Positions 23,968 to 31,691 of a DNA stretch of 64,000 nt are shown here, one piece after another. Made by a program: the position numbers and the translations under genes. Location of the stretch: NCBI GenBank assembly GCA_020725425.1, contig DYFA01000054.1:1-64000 (forward strand). Reading direction: 5' to 3'. The notes beneath the pieces are model-generated. The model searched no databases. It was given only the letters and a program-made list of their open reading frames with translations, and had not been told where the DNA came from. Source of the DNA: Aneurinibacillus sp. (GTDB lineage: Bacteria; Bacillota; UBA5301; DYFA01). Each line of letters starts with the position of its first letter. Position 1 is the stretch's first letter.

Positions 23968-24660
23968 CTAGCGGTCGGGCTTGAGCCCGGCCTCGCGGAT
24001 CACTTCCATCAGGCTGTTCTCGGCGTTTTCGATGTGCTCGTAGGCCAGGTTCTGCGCCAACTCCGCGTCGCGGCTGGCGATGGCGTCGACGATCTTGCGG
24101 TGCTCTTCCACCGCCACCTTGACCCGGCCCGGGTAGGAGAGGGAAGTCAGGCGGAAGCGCTGGATCTGCTCGCGCAGGTTGCTCACCAACTGCGAGAGCC
24201 GGGAGTTGTGCGACGCCTTCATCAGCTCCTCGTGGAAGTCGGTGTCGAGGGCGACTGCCCCGTCCAGGTCGTCGATCTCGGCCACTTCGGAGATCTTGAC
24301 CAGCGCCCGCTCGAGCCGGTCGATCTCCTCGTCCGTCGCCCGCTCAGCCGCCAGGCGCGCCGCCAGGCCCTCCAGGGCCCGCCGGATCTCGAAGACGTCG
24401 GCAATGTCCTTCATGGAGAGCTGGGAGACGTAGGCCCCCTTGCGGGGGATCATCAGCACCAGACCCTCCAGCTCCAGCTTGCGGATGGCTTCACGAACCG
24501 GCGTACGGGAAACACCGAGCTCCTCCGCCAGTTGGATCTCCATCAGGCGTTCCCCGGGGCGGAGGCGCCCCTGGATGATCGCCTCCCGGAGAGACTCGAA
24601 GACCAGCTCACGCAGCGGCTTGTAGTTATCCAGCGTAATCGGGTTGACGCGCGCTGCCAC
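23968..24660 (-). CDS. GntR/FadR-family transcriptional regulator
   Basis: A 230-residue repressor-type protein: winged helix (residues about 15-82) with GRLRPGERLMEIQLAEELGV and SRTPVREAIRKLELEGLV, and a C-terminal all-helical FCD ligand-binding domain (about 90-220, DTDFHEELMKASHNSRL ... EEHRKIVDAIASRD) that in relatives binds a metal and a small carboxylate. It starts with GTG. The gene follows ispE by 28 bases and precedes the nucleotidyltransferase, so it may regulate this small cluster; the ligand is unknown. Confidence 0.9.
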   Translation of the reverse strand: MAARVNPITLDNYKPLRELVFESLREAIIQGRLRPGERLMEIQLAEELGVSRTPVREAIRKLELEGLVLMIPRKGAYVSQLSMKDIADVFEIRRALEGLAARLAAERATDEEIDRLERALVKISEVAEIDDLDGAVALDTDFHEELMKASHNSRLSQLVSNLREQIQRFRLTSLSYPGRVKVAVEEHRKIVDAIASRDAELAQNLAYEHIENAENSLMEVIREAGLKPDR

Positions 24661-24688
24661 GGCGCTTCTCCCCTCTCATGGCCGCAGT

Positions 24689-25642
24689 TTACTTCGGGCT
24701 GGACGCCCTGGTTTCCTTCTGGGACCGCCGGACCCCGAGGTCGAGCTGAACGCCGCGCCCGACGGTGCGGGTGAGGAACAACTCGCCCGGCAGCCCCCGC
24801 ACCGCCGCCGCCAGCTCTCCGGCCTCCGCTTCCGACCCGGCCAGCGCGAAGACGGCGGGCCCGCTCCCCGACATCAGCGCCCCAGCGGCCCCGGCGGCGA
24901 GGAACCGCTCCCGGGCCTCCCGGACCTCCGGGCGGAGGTGCTCGGTCACCTGGGCCAGGTCGTTGTAGAGGGCCTGTCCCAACGCCGGCAGATCCCCGGC
25001 GGCCAACGCCTCGACCGCCGCCGCCAGCCGCGCCTCGGCCGCCTCGCGGCCGGCCCATTCGGGGCCCACCGGGCGGGCCTCGTCGAGGCGGGCGTAGACC
25101 TCCGCGGTCGAGACCCCGCCCGGCGGCTTCCACACCACGAGCCACACGCCCGGGTGCGCCGGCAGGGAGGTCAGTCGCTCGCCGGTCCCCTCGGCCCGGG
25201 CGGTGCCCCCGACAAGGCAGAAGGGCACGTCAGCCCCGAGCCGGCCGGCCAGCTCCGCCAGGCGGCCGTTGTCCCCCGGCCGGTCGTACAGGTGTGACAG
25301 GGCGAGGAGCGCCGCCGCCGCGTCGGCGCTTCCGCCGGCGAGCCCCGCCGCTACGGGAATCCCCTTGTCCAGCGTGACGCTGACCGGATCGCCGACCCCG
25401 AACTCCTCCCGGAAGGCGGCCACCGCCCGGTGGACCAGGTTGCGCTCGTCGCGGGGGACGTCCGGATGGGTGCAGCGGAAGTGGATCGACGGCGCCTCCG
25501 TCCGGGCAAGGGTCACGTCGAGCGTGTCGTGGAGCCCCACCGACTGCATGAGCGAGAGCAGCTCGTGGTAACCGTCGGGCCGGCGGGGGCCGACCGCCAG
25601 AAACAGGTTGATCTTGGCGTACGCCCGGGCGCGCACCGGCAT
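24689..25642 (-). CDS. ispE: 4-diphosphocytidyl-2-C-methyl-D-erythritol kinase
   Basis: A 317-residue GHMP kinase of the MEP isoprenoid pathway, phosphorylating the 2-hydroxyl of CDP-ME. It shows RAYAKINLFLAVGPRRPDGY at the N-terminus, the ATP loop IPVAAGLAGGSADAAAALLA (about residue 95), GADVPFCLVGGTARAEGTGE, and the C-terminal GHMP motif LMSGSGPAVFALA. The ATG is preceded by GGAGGA. The frame continues far upstream antisense to nothing conserved, and is out of frame with the carboxypeptidase gene, so the long version was rejected. Confidence 0.95.
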   Translation of the reverse strand: MPVRARAYAKINLFLAVGPRRPDGYHELLSLMQSVGLHDTLDVTLARTEAPSIHFRCTHPDVPRDERNLVHRAVAAFREEFGVGDPVSVTLDKGIPVAAGLAGGSADAAAALLALSHLYDRPGDNGRLAELAGRLGADVPFCLVGGTARAEGTGERLTSLPAHPGVWLVVWKPPGGVSTAEVYARLDEARPVGPEWAGREAAEARLAAAVEALAAGDLPALGQALYNDLAQVTEHLRPEVREARERFLAAGAAGALMSGSGPAVFALAGSEAEAGELAAAVRGLPGELFLTRTVGRGVQLDLGVRRSQKETRASSPK

Positions 25643-25746
25643 GTCGGTCCTCCTCCCGGCACAGATGGTGCCCCCTATACTTCCCGGTCCACCTGGCCGA
25701 CTCCTCTCGCTGCCGCCGGGCGGAGCAGGGCGCCGCCCATACGGCT

Positions 25747-26964
25747 TCAGCGCCGGCCGAGGGTGACGACGTGCAACAGCCACCGCCCCACCATGAGCAG
25801 GAAGGCCACTACCGGGTTGACCCGCTTCACCTCCCTTTGCGCCACCGCCGGGACGGGGGGCGTCAGGGTGCCGTCCGCGAGGCGCAACCGGACCTCCCCG
25901 ACCACCTGGCCGGTGCTGATGGGAGGCTTGAGCCCTTTCCGGCGGGTGAAGACCACCTTGGCGGCCGGGCGCTTCCCCCGCTCCGCCACCACGGTCACGT
26001 CCCGGCCGGCTACCGCCACCACCGGCCGCCCGGCTCGAGGCAGGTCGAAGGTCGCCACCCTGCCGCCCCGACGTACCACGGGCACCAGGGCGAAGTGGGT
26101 GAAGCCGTAGTCGAGCAGCGCGGCCGCCTGGGCCACCCTGGCCGCGTCGCTCCCGGCGTCCAGGATCACCGCGATCAGGCGCATCCCGCCCCGTCGGGCC
26201 GTCGCCGCCAGGCACCACCCTGCCTCCGCGGTGTGGCCGGTCTTCAGACCGTCTGCCCCCTCGTACCGGTCGAGCAGGCGGTTGGTGTTCTCGAACCTGT
26301 TCTGCCCGTTCCGGATCTCCCACCTCCGGAGGGAGGTGTAGAGGAGGATGCGGGGGTGTTTGAGCAGTTCCCGGGCGAGGACAGCGAGGTCGGCGGCGGT
26401 CGAGTAGTTTCCCTCCTGCCCGCGGGGGGCGGGCAGGCCGGTGCTGTTGACGAAGCGGGTGTCCCGGAGTCCGAGTTCCGCCACCCGCCGGTTCATGGCG
26501 GCGACGAAGTCCTCCTCCGTGCCGGAGAGAAACTCCGCCAGCATTACCGAGGCGTCGTTGGCCGACGCCACTGCCACCGCTTTGAGCAGGTCGTCGACGC
26601 TGAACTGCTCCCCTTCCCTGACCCACATGCTGGACCCGCCGAAGCTGGCGGCCCGGCGGCTCGCCGTCACCCGGTCAGTCAGGGAGAGGCGGCGGGCCTC
26701 AAGGGCTTCCATCACCAGGAGCATCTGCATGAGCTTGGTGAGACTGGCCGGGGGGTGGCGCCGGCCGGCATCTTTGGCCCACAGCACCTGGCCGGTCTCC
26801 GCCTCGGTCAGGATGCCCATCGGCGCGGGAACGTCGAAGCCCTGGGCAGCGGACGGCGCGCCTCCCGCCAGCAGAATGGCCAGGCAAAGGCTCGCGGCGG
26901 CCGCCCGGAGAGCGGTCCAGTGGGGCCGGCGCGCCTTCGCCCGTATGCTGGAAACCTCCTTCAT
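25747..26964 (-). CDS. Serine-type D-alanyl-D-alanine carboxypeptidase (DacF/PBP5-like)
   Basis: A 405-residue low-molecular-mass penicillin-binding protein that trims the terminal D-Ala from peptidoglycan stems. A signal peptide (to about residue 40) is followed by the active-site triad motifs SLTK (HPPASLTKLMQML), SAND (VAVASANDASVMLAEFLSG) and KTG (ADGLKTGHTAEAGW). A PBP5 C-terminal beta domain and a final amphipathic helix with positive charges (LLMVGRWLLHVVTLGRR) anchor it at the membrane. The ATG at 26964 follows GAAGGAG; an ATG 17 codons upstream lacks a site. It is divergent from feoB. Confidence 0.93.
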   Translation of the reverse strand: MKEVSSIRAKARRPHWTALRAAAASLCLAILLAGGAPSAAQGFDVPAPMGILTEAETGQVLWAKDAGRRHPPASLTKLMQMLLVMEALEARRLSLTDRVTASRRAASFGGSSMWVREGEQFSVDDLLKAVAVASANDASVMLAEFLSGTEEDFVAAMNRRVAELGLRDTRFVNSTGLPAPRGQEGNYSTAADLAVLARELLKHPRILLYTSLRRWEIRNGQNRFENTNRLLDRYEGADGLKTGHTAEAGWCLAATARRGGMRLIAVILDAGSDAARVAQAAALLDYGFTHFALVPVVRRGGRVATFDLPRAGRPVVAVAGRDVTVVAERGKRPAAKVVFTRRKGLKPPISTGQVVGEVRLRLADGTLTPPVPAVAQREVKRVNPVVAFLLMVGRWLLHVVTLGRR

Positions 26965-27027
26965 ATCTGGTTGCTCCTTCTCCGTCTGCTTAGAGGATTC
27001 CCGCTCGTCCCGCAATTCTTTCCTGCC

Positions 27028-27056
27028 TTGACAGCCGGCGGAACGGGTGGTATGCT
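27028..27056 (+). promoter_or_regulatory. Promoter of feoBA
   Basis: TTGACA (27028-27033), a 17-base spacer, and TATGCT (27051-27056). The predicted start near 27063 lies on the first Fur-like palindrome. Confidence 0.72.
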
Positions 27057-27061
27057 TGACT

Positions 27062-27103
27062 TGAGAACGGTTCTCAGTAGGCTTCTATTGATAATGGTTT
27101 TCA
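27062..27103 (+). promoter_or_regulatory. Two Fur-box-like operators upstream of feoB
   Basis: TGAGAACGGTTCTCA (27062-27076) is a perfect 7-1-7 palindrome and TGATAATGGTTTTCA (27089-27103) is a close second copy, 27 bases downstream. Both fit the 7-1-7 Fur box TGATAATNATTATCA, and the first overlaps the predicted transcription start. Iron-loaded Fur would block feoBA, which is how Fur regulates ferrous uptake in many bacteria. A Fur-family paralogue or DtxR-type protein is an alternative. Confidence 0.72.
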
Positions 27104-27201
27104 AAACCGGGTGCGCCGGCCGGCCCGCCTGGCCGGAGCCGGTCTGAGGCCCCGGCTGGCGCCGTAACCTTTAGGGAACCCCCAGGAGGTGACGCAAGAC
27201 C

Positions 27202-29367
27202 GTGTTTCGGCGAGCCGACTCGCTCCTCTCCTCCGCGGGCCACGGAGGTTCCGCCCGCCCCCGCGCGCCCCGGGCCCTCCACGGCCTGCCGAAAGTGGTC
27301 ATCGTCGGCAACCCCAACGTGGGGAAAAGCGTCATCTTCAATTACCTGACCGGCGCCTACGTCACTGTCTCGAACTACCCCGGCACGACGGTCGAGGTCT
27401 CCCGGGGAAAGTGCCGGATCAGCGGCGTCGAGTTCGAGGTGGTGGACACCCCCGGGATGTACAGCCTCCTTCCCATCACCGAGGAGGAGCGGGTCGCCCG
27501 CCATATCCTCCTGTCCGAGCACCCCGAGCTCGTCCTGCACGTGGTCGACGCCCGCAACCTGGACCGGATGCTCCCCCTCACCCTTCAGTTGATCGAGGCG
27601 GGCCTCCCCGTCGCCCTGGTGGTCAACGTCCTGGACGAGGCGGAGCGGGCCGGCATCGCTCTCGACCTCGGGGGCCTCTCGGCCCGGCTCGGTATCCCGG
27701 TGGTCGGGACGGTCGCGGCCACGGGGCGGGGAATGAAGGATCTCCTCCGGCTGGTGTACGCCGGGCGCTGCCCCGCCCAGGCTGCCTGTCCGGCCGGCCA
27801 GGGCGATCCCCTCACCGCCGCGGCGGGGCGCAAGTCCGGGTGCGGCCGGCGCTGCTCCACCTGTCCCCACGCCGCCGGGGTGGCGGAGGGGCTCGTGCGC
27901 CCCCAGCCGAGCAGGCTTTCGGAACAGGTCTACCGCCCGGCTCTAAAGGAGTGGATCGCGCAGGTCGCCGCCTCGCTCAAGGCCGACTACCGCCTCTCCC
28001 GCCGGGCGATCGCCCTGTTGCTCCTCCAGGGCGACCACGAAGTGGCGGAGCTCGTGCGGAAGAGCGAACCCCCCCAGTCCTGGCGTGCCATCCAGGGCAT
28101 GCTGAAAAGGGCAAGCGACGCCTTCGCCGAGCCCCTCCCCTACGTCGTGGCCCTCGACCGCCAGGCCGCCCTGCGGCCGGTCGTCTCGGCGGTCATGCGC
28201 CTCCCGACCTCCACGGGCCCGACGCTCGCCGACCGCCTTTCAGCCCTGACCATGCGCCCACTCACCGGCATCCCCCTCCTCCTGCTCGTCCTCTACTTCG
28301 GGCTCTACCAGTTCGTGGGCGTCTTCGGCGCCGGGACAGTGGTCGACTTCCTGGAAGAGGTGGTCTTCGGCCGATACCTCCTGCCGCCGGTCAGCGTTCT
28401 GGTCAGGCACCTGATCCCCTGGCCGGTCTGGCAGGACTTGGTCATCGGCGAGTACGGCCTCCTGACCCTCGGCGTGCGCTACGCCGTGGCGATCATCCTG
28501 CCGATCGTGGGCACCTTCTTCCTCTTCTTCTCCGTGGCGGAGGACTCGGGCTACTTCCCGCGGCTGGCGATGCTGGTGGACAAGGTCTTCAAGCGCCTCG
28601 GCCTGAACGGACGGGCCGTAATACCCATGGTCCTCGGTTTCGGCTGCGACACCATGGCCACCATGACCACCCGCATCCTCGAGACCCGCCGGGAACGCCT
28701 CATCGCCACCTTCCTCCTGGCGCTGGCCGTCCCCTGCTCGGCCCAGCTCGGGGTGATCCTCTCCCTGCTCGCCGGGAAGCCCCTGGCGATGGCCGTCTGG
28801 GCCGGAGTGGTCCTCGGCGTCTTCCTCCTGGTCGGGTGGCTGACGGCCCGTCTCCTGCCGGGGAGCGAACCCAGCTTCTACATGGAGCTGCCTCCGCTCC
28901 GCCTGCCGAAGCTCAGCAACGTCCTGGCCAAGACCTGGGCCCGGATGAAGTGGTACTTCCTCGAGGTCTTCCCCATCTTCCTCCTGGCTTCGGCGCTGAT
29001 CTGGCTCGGCCGGCTGACCGGGCTCTTCGGGTGGCTGGTGGGCCTGCTCGCCCCGGTGGTGCAGGCGCTGGGCCTGCCCCGGGATACAGCGGTGGTCTTC
29101 CTCTTCGGTTTCTTCCGGCGGGACTACGGCGCGGCGGGCCTCTTCGACCTGGCCCGGTCCGGGGGGCTCACGGTCCAGCAGTTGGCGGTGGCCGCCGTGA
29201 CCCTGACGATCTTCATCCCCTGCATCGCCCAGTTTTCGGTGATGCTGAAGGAGCGGGGGGTCAAGGCCGCCCTGGCGATGGCCGGCTTCATCTTCCCCTT
29301 CGCCTTCCTGGTGGGGTATACGGTGAATTGGGTCTGGACCGCCGTAGCAGCGCTTCTGGCGCCTTAG
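27202..29367 (+). CDS. feoB: Ferrous iron transporter FeoB
   Basis: A 721-residue Fe(II) permease with a fused GTPase. The G domain has G1 VIVGNPNVGKSVIFNYL (about residue 33), G3 DTPGMYSLLP and G4 NVLD. A linker near residues 193-225 carries unusual extra cysteines (CPAQAAC, CGRRCSTCP). Two Gate domains and about eight membrane helices follow (VLGFGCDTMATMTTRILETR; LALAVPCSAQLGV; FFRRDYGAAGLFDLARSGG). A strong AGGAGGTGA lies before the GTG start. It lies downstream of a Fur-type promoter and 15 bases before feoA. Confidence 0.95.
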   Translation: MFRRADSLLSSAGHGGSARPRAPRALHGLPKVVIVGNPNVGKSVIFNYLTGAYVTVSNYPGTTVEVSRGKCRISGVEFEVVDTPGMYSLLPITEEERVARHILLSEHPELVLHVVDARNLDRMLPLTLQLIEAGLPVALVVNVLDEAERAGIALDLGGLSARLGIPVVGTVAATGRGMKDLLRLVYAGRCPAQAACPAGQGDPLTAAAGRKSGCGRRCSTCPHAAGVAEGLVRPQPSRLSEQVYRPALKEWIAQVAASLKADYRLSRRAIALLLLQGDHEVAELVRKSEPPQSWRAIQGMLKRASDAFAEPLPYVVALDRQAALRPVVSAVMRLPTSTGPTLADRLSALTMRPLTGIPLLLLVLYFGLYQFVGVFGAGTVVDFLEEVVFGRYLLPPVSVLVRHLIPWPVWQDLVIGEYGLLTLGVRYAVAIILPIVGTFFLFFSVAEDSGYFPRLAMLVDKVFKRLGLNGRAVIPMVLGFGCDTMATMTTRILETRRERLIATFLLALAVPCSAQLGVILSLLAGKPLAMAVWAGVVLGVFLLVGWLTARLLPGSEPSFYMELPPLRLPKLSNVLAKTWARMKWYFLEVFPIFLLASALIWLGRLTGLFGWLVGLLAPVVQALGLPRDTAVVFLFGFFRRDYGAAGLFDLARSGGLTVQQLAVAAVTLTIFIPCIAQFSVMLKERGVKAALAMAGFIFPFAFLVGYTVNWVWTAVAALLAP

Positions 29368-29382
29368 AAGGGAGAAGAGGCG

Positions 29383-29667
29383 ATGAGAAACAGGCGCAGA
29401 TTCCGGCACGGAAACCCCGCCGGCGGCCCCGCTCCCGCCGGAGTACGCCTGGCCGACTTGCCGGAAGGGACCGCCGGCCATGTGGCCGCCCTGGTCACCC
29501 GGGAGCCGGAGCGGCTGCAGAAACTGATGGCTTTCGGGATTCTGCCCGGGATGCCAATCACCCTGCTCCAGCGCCGCCCCGCCTTCGTCTTCCAGGTGGG
29601 CCAGACGCAGGTGGCGGTGGACGAACGCATCGCCGCCGACATCCTGGTCACTCCCAGCCCGGACTGA
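29383..29667 (+). CDS. feoA: FeoA, SH3-like accessory protein of ferrous uptake
   Basis: A 94-residue small SH3-fold protein. VRLADLPEGTAGHVAALV, RLQKLMAFGILPGMPITLLQ and VDERIAADILV match FeoA, which modulates FeoB activity. It carries about 20 extra basic residues at the N-terminus. It follows feoB, the reverse of the common feoA-feoB order, and shares its promoter. Its stop codon is immediately followed by the remnant of an unrelated gene end. Confidence 0.92.
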   Translation: MRNRRRFRHGNPAGGPAPAGVRLADLPEGTAGHVAALVTREPERLQKLMAFGILPGMPITLLQRRPAFVFQVGQTQVAVDERIAADILVTPSPD

Positions 29668-29668
29668 C

Positions 29669-29755
29669 CAGCCCGTCGACCTGTTCCCGCCGACGAGTCA
29701 CACTGAAGCGGTGGCGTTGGTGGTCAGAGAATAGGCTTGGGGAGCCGGTTCTGAG
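29669..29755 (+). pseudogene. C-terminal remnant of an RlmD/TrmA-family RNA methyltransferase gene (copy A)
   Basis: The 22 codons from 29669 to the TAG at 29734 read QPVDLFPPTSHTEAVALVVRE. This matches the conserved extreme C-terminus of the RlmD family (PVDxFPxTxHxExVxLL). The remnant begins one base after the feoA stop. From 29676 to 29755 it is 85% identical (68 of 80) to a second copy at 34306-34385, with several differences at third codon positions, so both were once coding. The rest of the gene is absent from the window. The following 200 bases up to the rubrerythrin promoter hold only short inverted repeats. Confidence 0.75.
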
Positions 29756-29952
29756 GGACCGCGGACATGAACCCCGGAAGTCGGGGGATCGGCAGCCGCG
29801 ACGAAGCCGCCCGTCCGGGCGGCCTCCTGGGTAACGACGCCCCGTTGCCGGGCGGAACCAGATCGGAGTTCGGCTTCTCGGATTCAAGCAGCAGCCACCG
29901 AACTCCGGCCAGTGGAACCACTGCCTGCCGCAGCCTGGCACCGGCGGGGTGC

Positions 29953-29981
29953 TTGACGGTTTGGCAAACCTGGAGTATAGT
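29953..29981 (+). promoter_or_regulatory. Promoter of the rubrerythrin-rrf2 operon
   Basis: TTGACG (29953-29958), 17 bases, TATAGT (29976-29981). Transcription should start near 29988, about 45 bases before the rubrerythrin ATG. Confidence 0.75.
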
Positions 29982-30014
29982 GGTATTAAAATTATACTAG
30001 ATGGGTATAGTTTA
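29974..30014 (+). promoter_or_regulatory. Candidate Rrf2 operator (repeated TATAC/GTATA half-sites)
   Basis: An AT-rich block in a GC-rich genome that covers the -10 and start point. It holds AGTATA (29974) paired with TATACT (29993) as an inverted repeat, plus further GTATT and GTATAG half-sites to 30014. An Rrf2-family regulator is encoded in the same operon, so autoregulation is likely; the exact site is a proposal. Confidence 0.45.
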
Positions 30015-30032
30015 GAGATGGAGGCGTGCCCG

Positions 30033-30464
30033 ATGGAGCTGACGATTGAAAACAAACTGGGTGTAACCAAGGGGACAGTGGTCGAAGAGGCGGTCCGGAA
30101 GAACTTCAACGGCGAGAACTGGGAGGTCGGGTGGTACTTGGCTGCCTCCCGCCAGGCACAGCGGGAAGGTTTCCCTGAGGTCGCCGAGGTTTTGAAGGCC
30201 ATCGCTTTCGAAGAGGCGTGGCATGCCGCCCGCTTTGCCGAACTGAACGGCGAGATCGGGCAGACGAAGGAGAACCTGGACAAAGCCGTGCGCGGCGAAA
30301 TCATGGCCAACAAGGGCAAGCGGGAAGCGGCCTTGCTGGCGAAGGAGCACGGCATCGACCCGGCGCACGACTTCTTCGACGAGTCGGCCAAGGATGAGGC
30401 CCGTCACGCCCGGGCTTTGGAGGGCATGCTCAAGCGGTATTTCGGTGAGGCCCAAGCGGGCTAA
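30033..30464 (+). CDS. Rubrerythrin-type diiron protein lacking the rubredoxin domain
   Basis: A 143-residue ferritin-like four-helix protein. Diiron ligands are seen as [35 protein letters not shown] (ExxH) and the second [17 protein letters not shown] (ExxH). The usual C-terminal rubredoxin domain is absent, as in erythrin/sulerythrin-type proteins, so an external electron donor is needed for peroxide reduction. The ATG at 30033 lies 8 bases after GGAGG; an upstream ATG overlaps that site. First gene of an operon with rrf2 and a reductase-like gene, pointing to oxidative or reactive nitrogen/sulfur stress. Confidence 0.88.
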   Translation: MELTIENKLGVTKGTVVEEAVRKNFNGENWEVGWYLAASRQAQREGFPEVAEVLKAIAFEEAWHAARFAELNGEIGQTKENLDKAVRGEIMANKGKREAALLAKEHGIDPAHDFFDESAKDEARHARALEGMLKRYFGEAQAG

Positions 30465-30470
30465 ACCACC

Positions 30471-30914
30471 ATGCAGCTCAACCAGGCCACTGACTACGCC
30501 TTGCGCGCCATGCTGGTGCTGGCCAGCCTCAAACCGGGGGAGGTGGTCGACGCTCAGACCATCGCAACCCGGGAGAGGATCCCGATGCGGTTCCTACTAC
30601 GGACTCTGCGGTTGTTGGTCAAGGCAGGCATCGCCACTTCCCAGCGGGGGGTCGGTGGGGGTTATGCCCTGGCTCGGTCCCCCGAGGAGGTCACCCTGCT
30701 TGACGTGGTGGAGGCAGTGGAAGGTCCGATACGGATCAACCGGTGCCTCCTCGACCCGGAATACTGCGGCAAGCGTTGGGCCGACCACTGTCCGGTGCAC
30801 CAGGCGCTGGCCGGGGTCCAGTCGGCCCTCCGCCACGAACTGGCCAGGCACAACTTCGCCGAGTTGATTAGAGGCGCCAAAGGAAACCAGTCCACCAGGG
30901 ATTCCAGAGAGTGA
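30471..30914 (+). CDS. Rrf2-family transcriptional regulator with Fe-S-type cysteines
   Basis: A 147-residue winged-helix protein: QATDYALRAMLVLASL at the N-terminus, RERIPMRFLLRTLRLL as recognition region, and GVGGGYALARSPEEVTLLDV as wing. Three cysteines (CLLDPEYC, then DHC; spacing Cx6Cx7C) occupy the place where IscR and NsrR bind an iron-sulfur cluster, although those use somewhat different spacing. It starts 6 bases after the rubrerythrin stop. It probably senses redox state or NO through a cluster and controls its own operon. Confidence 0.88.
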   Translation: MQLNQATDYALRAMLVLASLKPGEVVDAQTIATRERIPMRFLLRTLRLLVKAGIATSQRGVGGGYALARSPEEVTLLDVVEAVEGPIRINRCLLDPEYCGKRWADHCPVHQALAGVQSALRHELARHNFAELIRGAKGNQSTRDSRE

Positions 30915-30924
30915 GGTGACTCGC

Positions 30925-31677
30925 ATGGGACATGCCGTCTTTCGGCAGCAAAACGGCCTCATGGCGGTGGGGATCGTCACCGCCTGTGGCTTGATCACAC
31001 CAGAGCAGCTCCAGGGAGTGGCCGAACTAGCTGAACCCCTTGGAATCGCCGGGTTCAAGCTTTCGACTCGCCAGACGCTGATTGCCATACTTCCGGAGGA
31101 GAAGGTGCCGAATCTCCAGGCCGAGGTGGACAAGCTGGGGTTGCGCATCGGCTCCTTTGGCGAGGTGGTGCGCAACGTCAAGGCCTGCTGCGGGACGAGC
31201 GGCTTCTGCGTGCGCTCTCAGGCCGATGCCCACCATTTGGGCCTGCGGCTCCAGGACCGGTTCATGAACGAGCCTGTACCCAAGGACTTCAAGATTTCCG
31301 TCGCGGGGTGTCAGCGGGGTTGCACGGACCCGTTCTGCGCCGATTTCGGCTGCATGGGCAATCCGGCGAGGGTGCGCGGCGGGTTCGATGTCATCATCGG
31401 CGGCCGGGGGGGAAGCCGGCGGCCCCGCCACGGCCAGCGCATCCTGGAGAGCGTCTCGCCTGATACGGTAGAGCGGGTGCTCGCCTATGTCCTGGACCGG
31501 TACCGGGAGCTGGGTCAACCCCACGAACGCCTTTGCCACACCATCGACCGGGTAGGCCTGGACGCTTTCATCCCTCCCCGCGAACTGGTGAAGGGGGAGG
31601 AAGAGGCGGCGGCCGGCCAGGAGGGCGGCGCTCCGGTGGATATGGACTTTCTGAACTTTGCCGCAAGCGAACGGTGA
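30925..31677 (+). CDS. Single-module sirohaem/4Fe-4S nitrite-sulfite reductase-like protein
   Basis: A 250-residue protein with one ferredoxin-like half-domain (residues 1-70, ITPEQLQGVAELAEPLGI) followed by the sirohaem/[4Fe-4S] region: CCGTSGFC (giving C-x5-C) and AGCQRGCTDPFCADFGCMG (giving C-x3-C). These are the cluster ligands of the sulfite/nitrite reductase family. Full-length enzymes are a tandem repeat of about 500-600 residues, so this is a half-size form. It ends in an acidic tail. The ATG follows GAGGTGA; a GTG three codons upstream overlaps it. The neighbouring Cys-rich protein may be its electron donor or second subunit. Whether it reduces sulfite, nitrite or another oxyanion is unknown. 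Confidence 0.78.
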   Translation: MGHAVFRQQNGLMAVGIVTACGLITPEQLQGVAELAEPLGIAGFKLSTRQTLIAILPEEKVPNLQAEVDKLGLRIGSFGEVVRNVKACCGTSGFCVRSQADAHHLGLRLQDRFMNEPVPKDFKISVAGCQRGCTDPFCADFGCMGNPARVRGGFDVIIGGRGGSRRPRHGQRILESVSPDTVERVLAYVLDRYRELGQPHERLCHTIDRVGLDAFIPPRELVKGEEEAAAGQEGGAPVDMDFLNFAASER

Positions 31678-31691
31678 TTGGAGGTGAAACC

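Noticed and set aside
25643..26626. Long N-terminal extension of ispE
   Set aside because: The extra codons lie within the carboxypeptidase gene in another frame, and IspE begins normally at the ATG at 25642 behind GGAGGA.
29756..29950. Structured RNA between copy A and the rubrerythrin promoter
   Set aside because: Inverted repeats such as CGGAGTTCGGC/GCC-CCGAACTCCG and CAGTGG-AA-CCACTG are present, but they lie before the promoter and match no known family.
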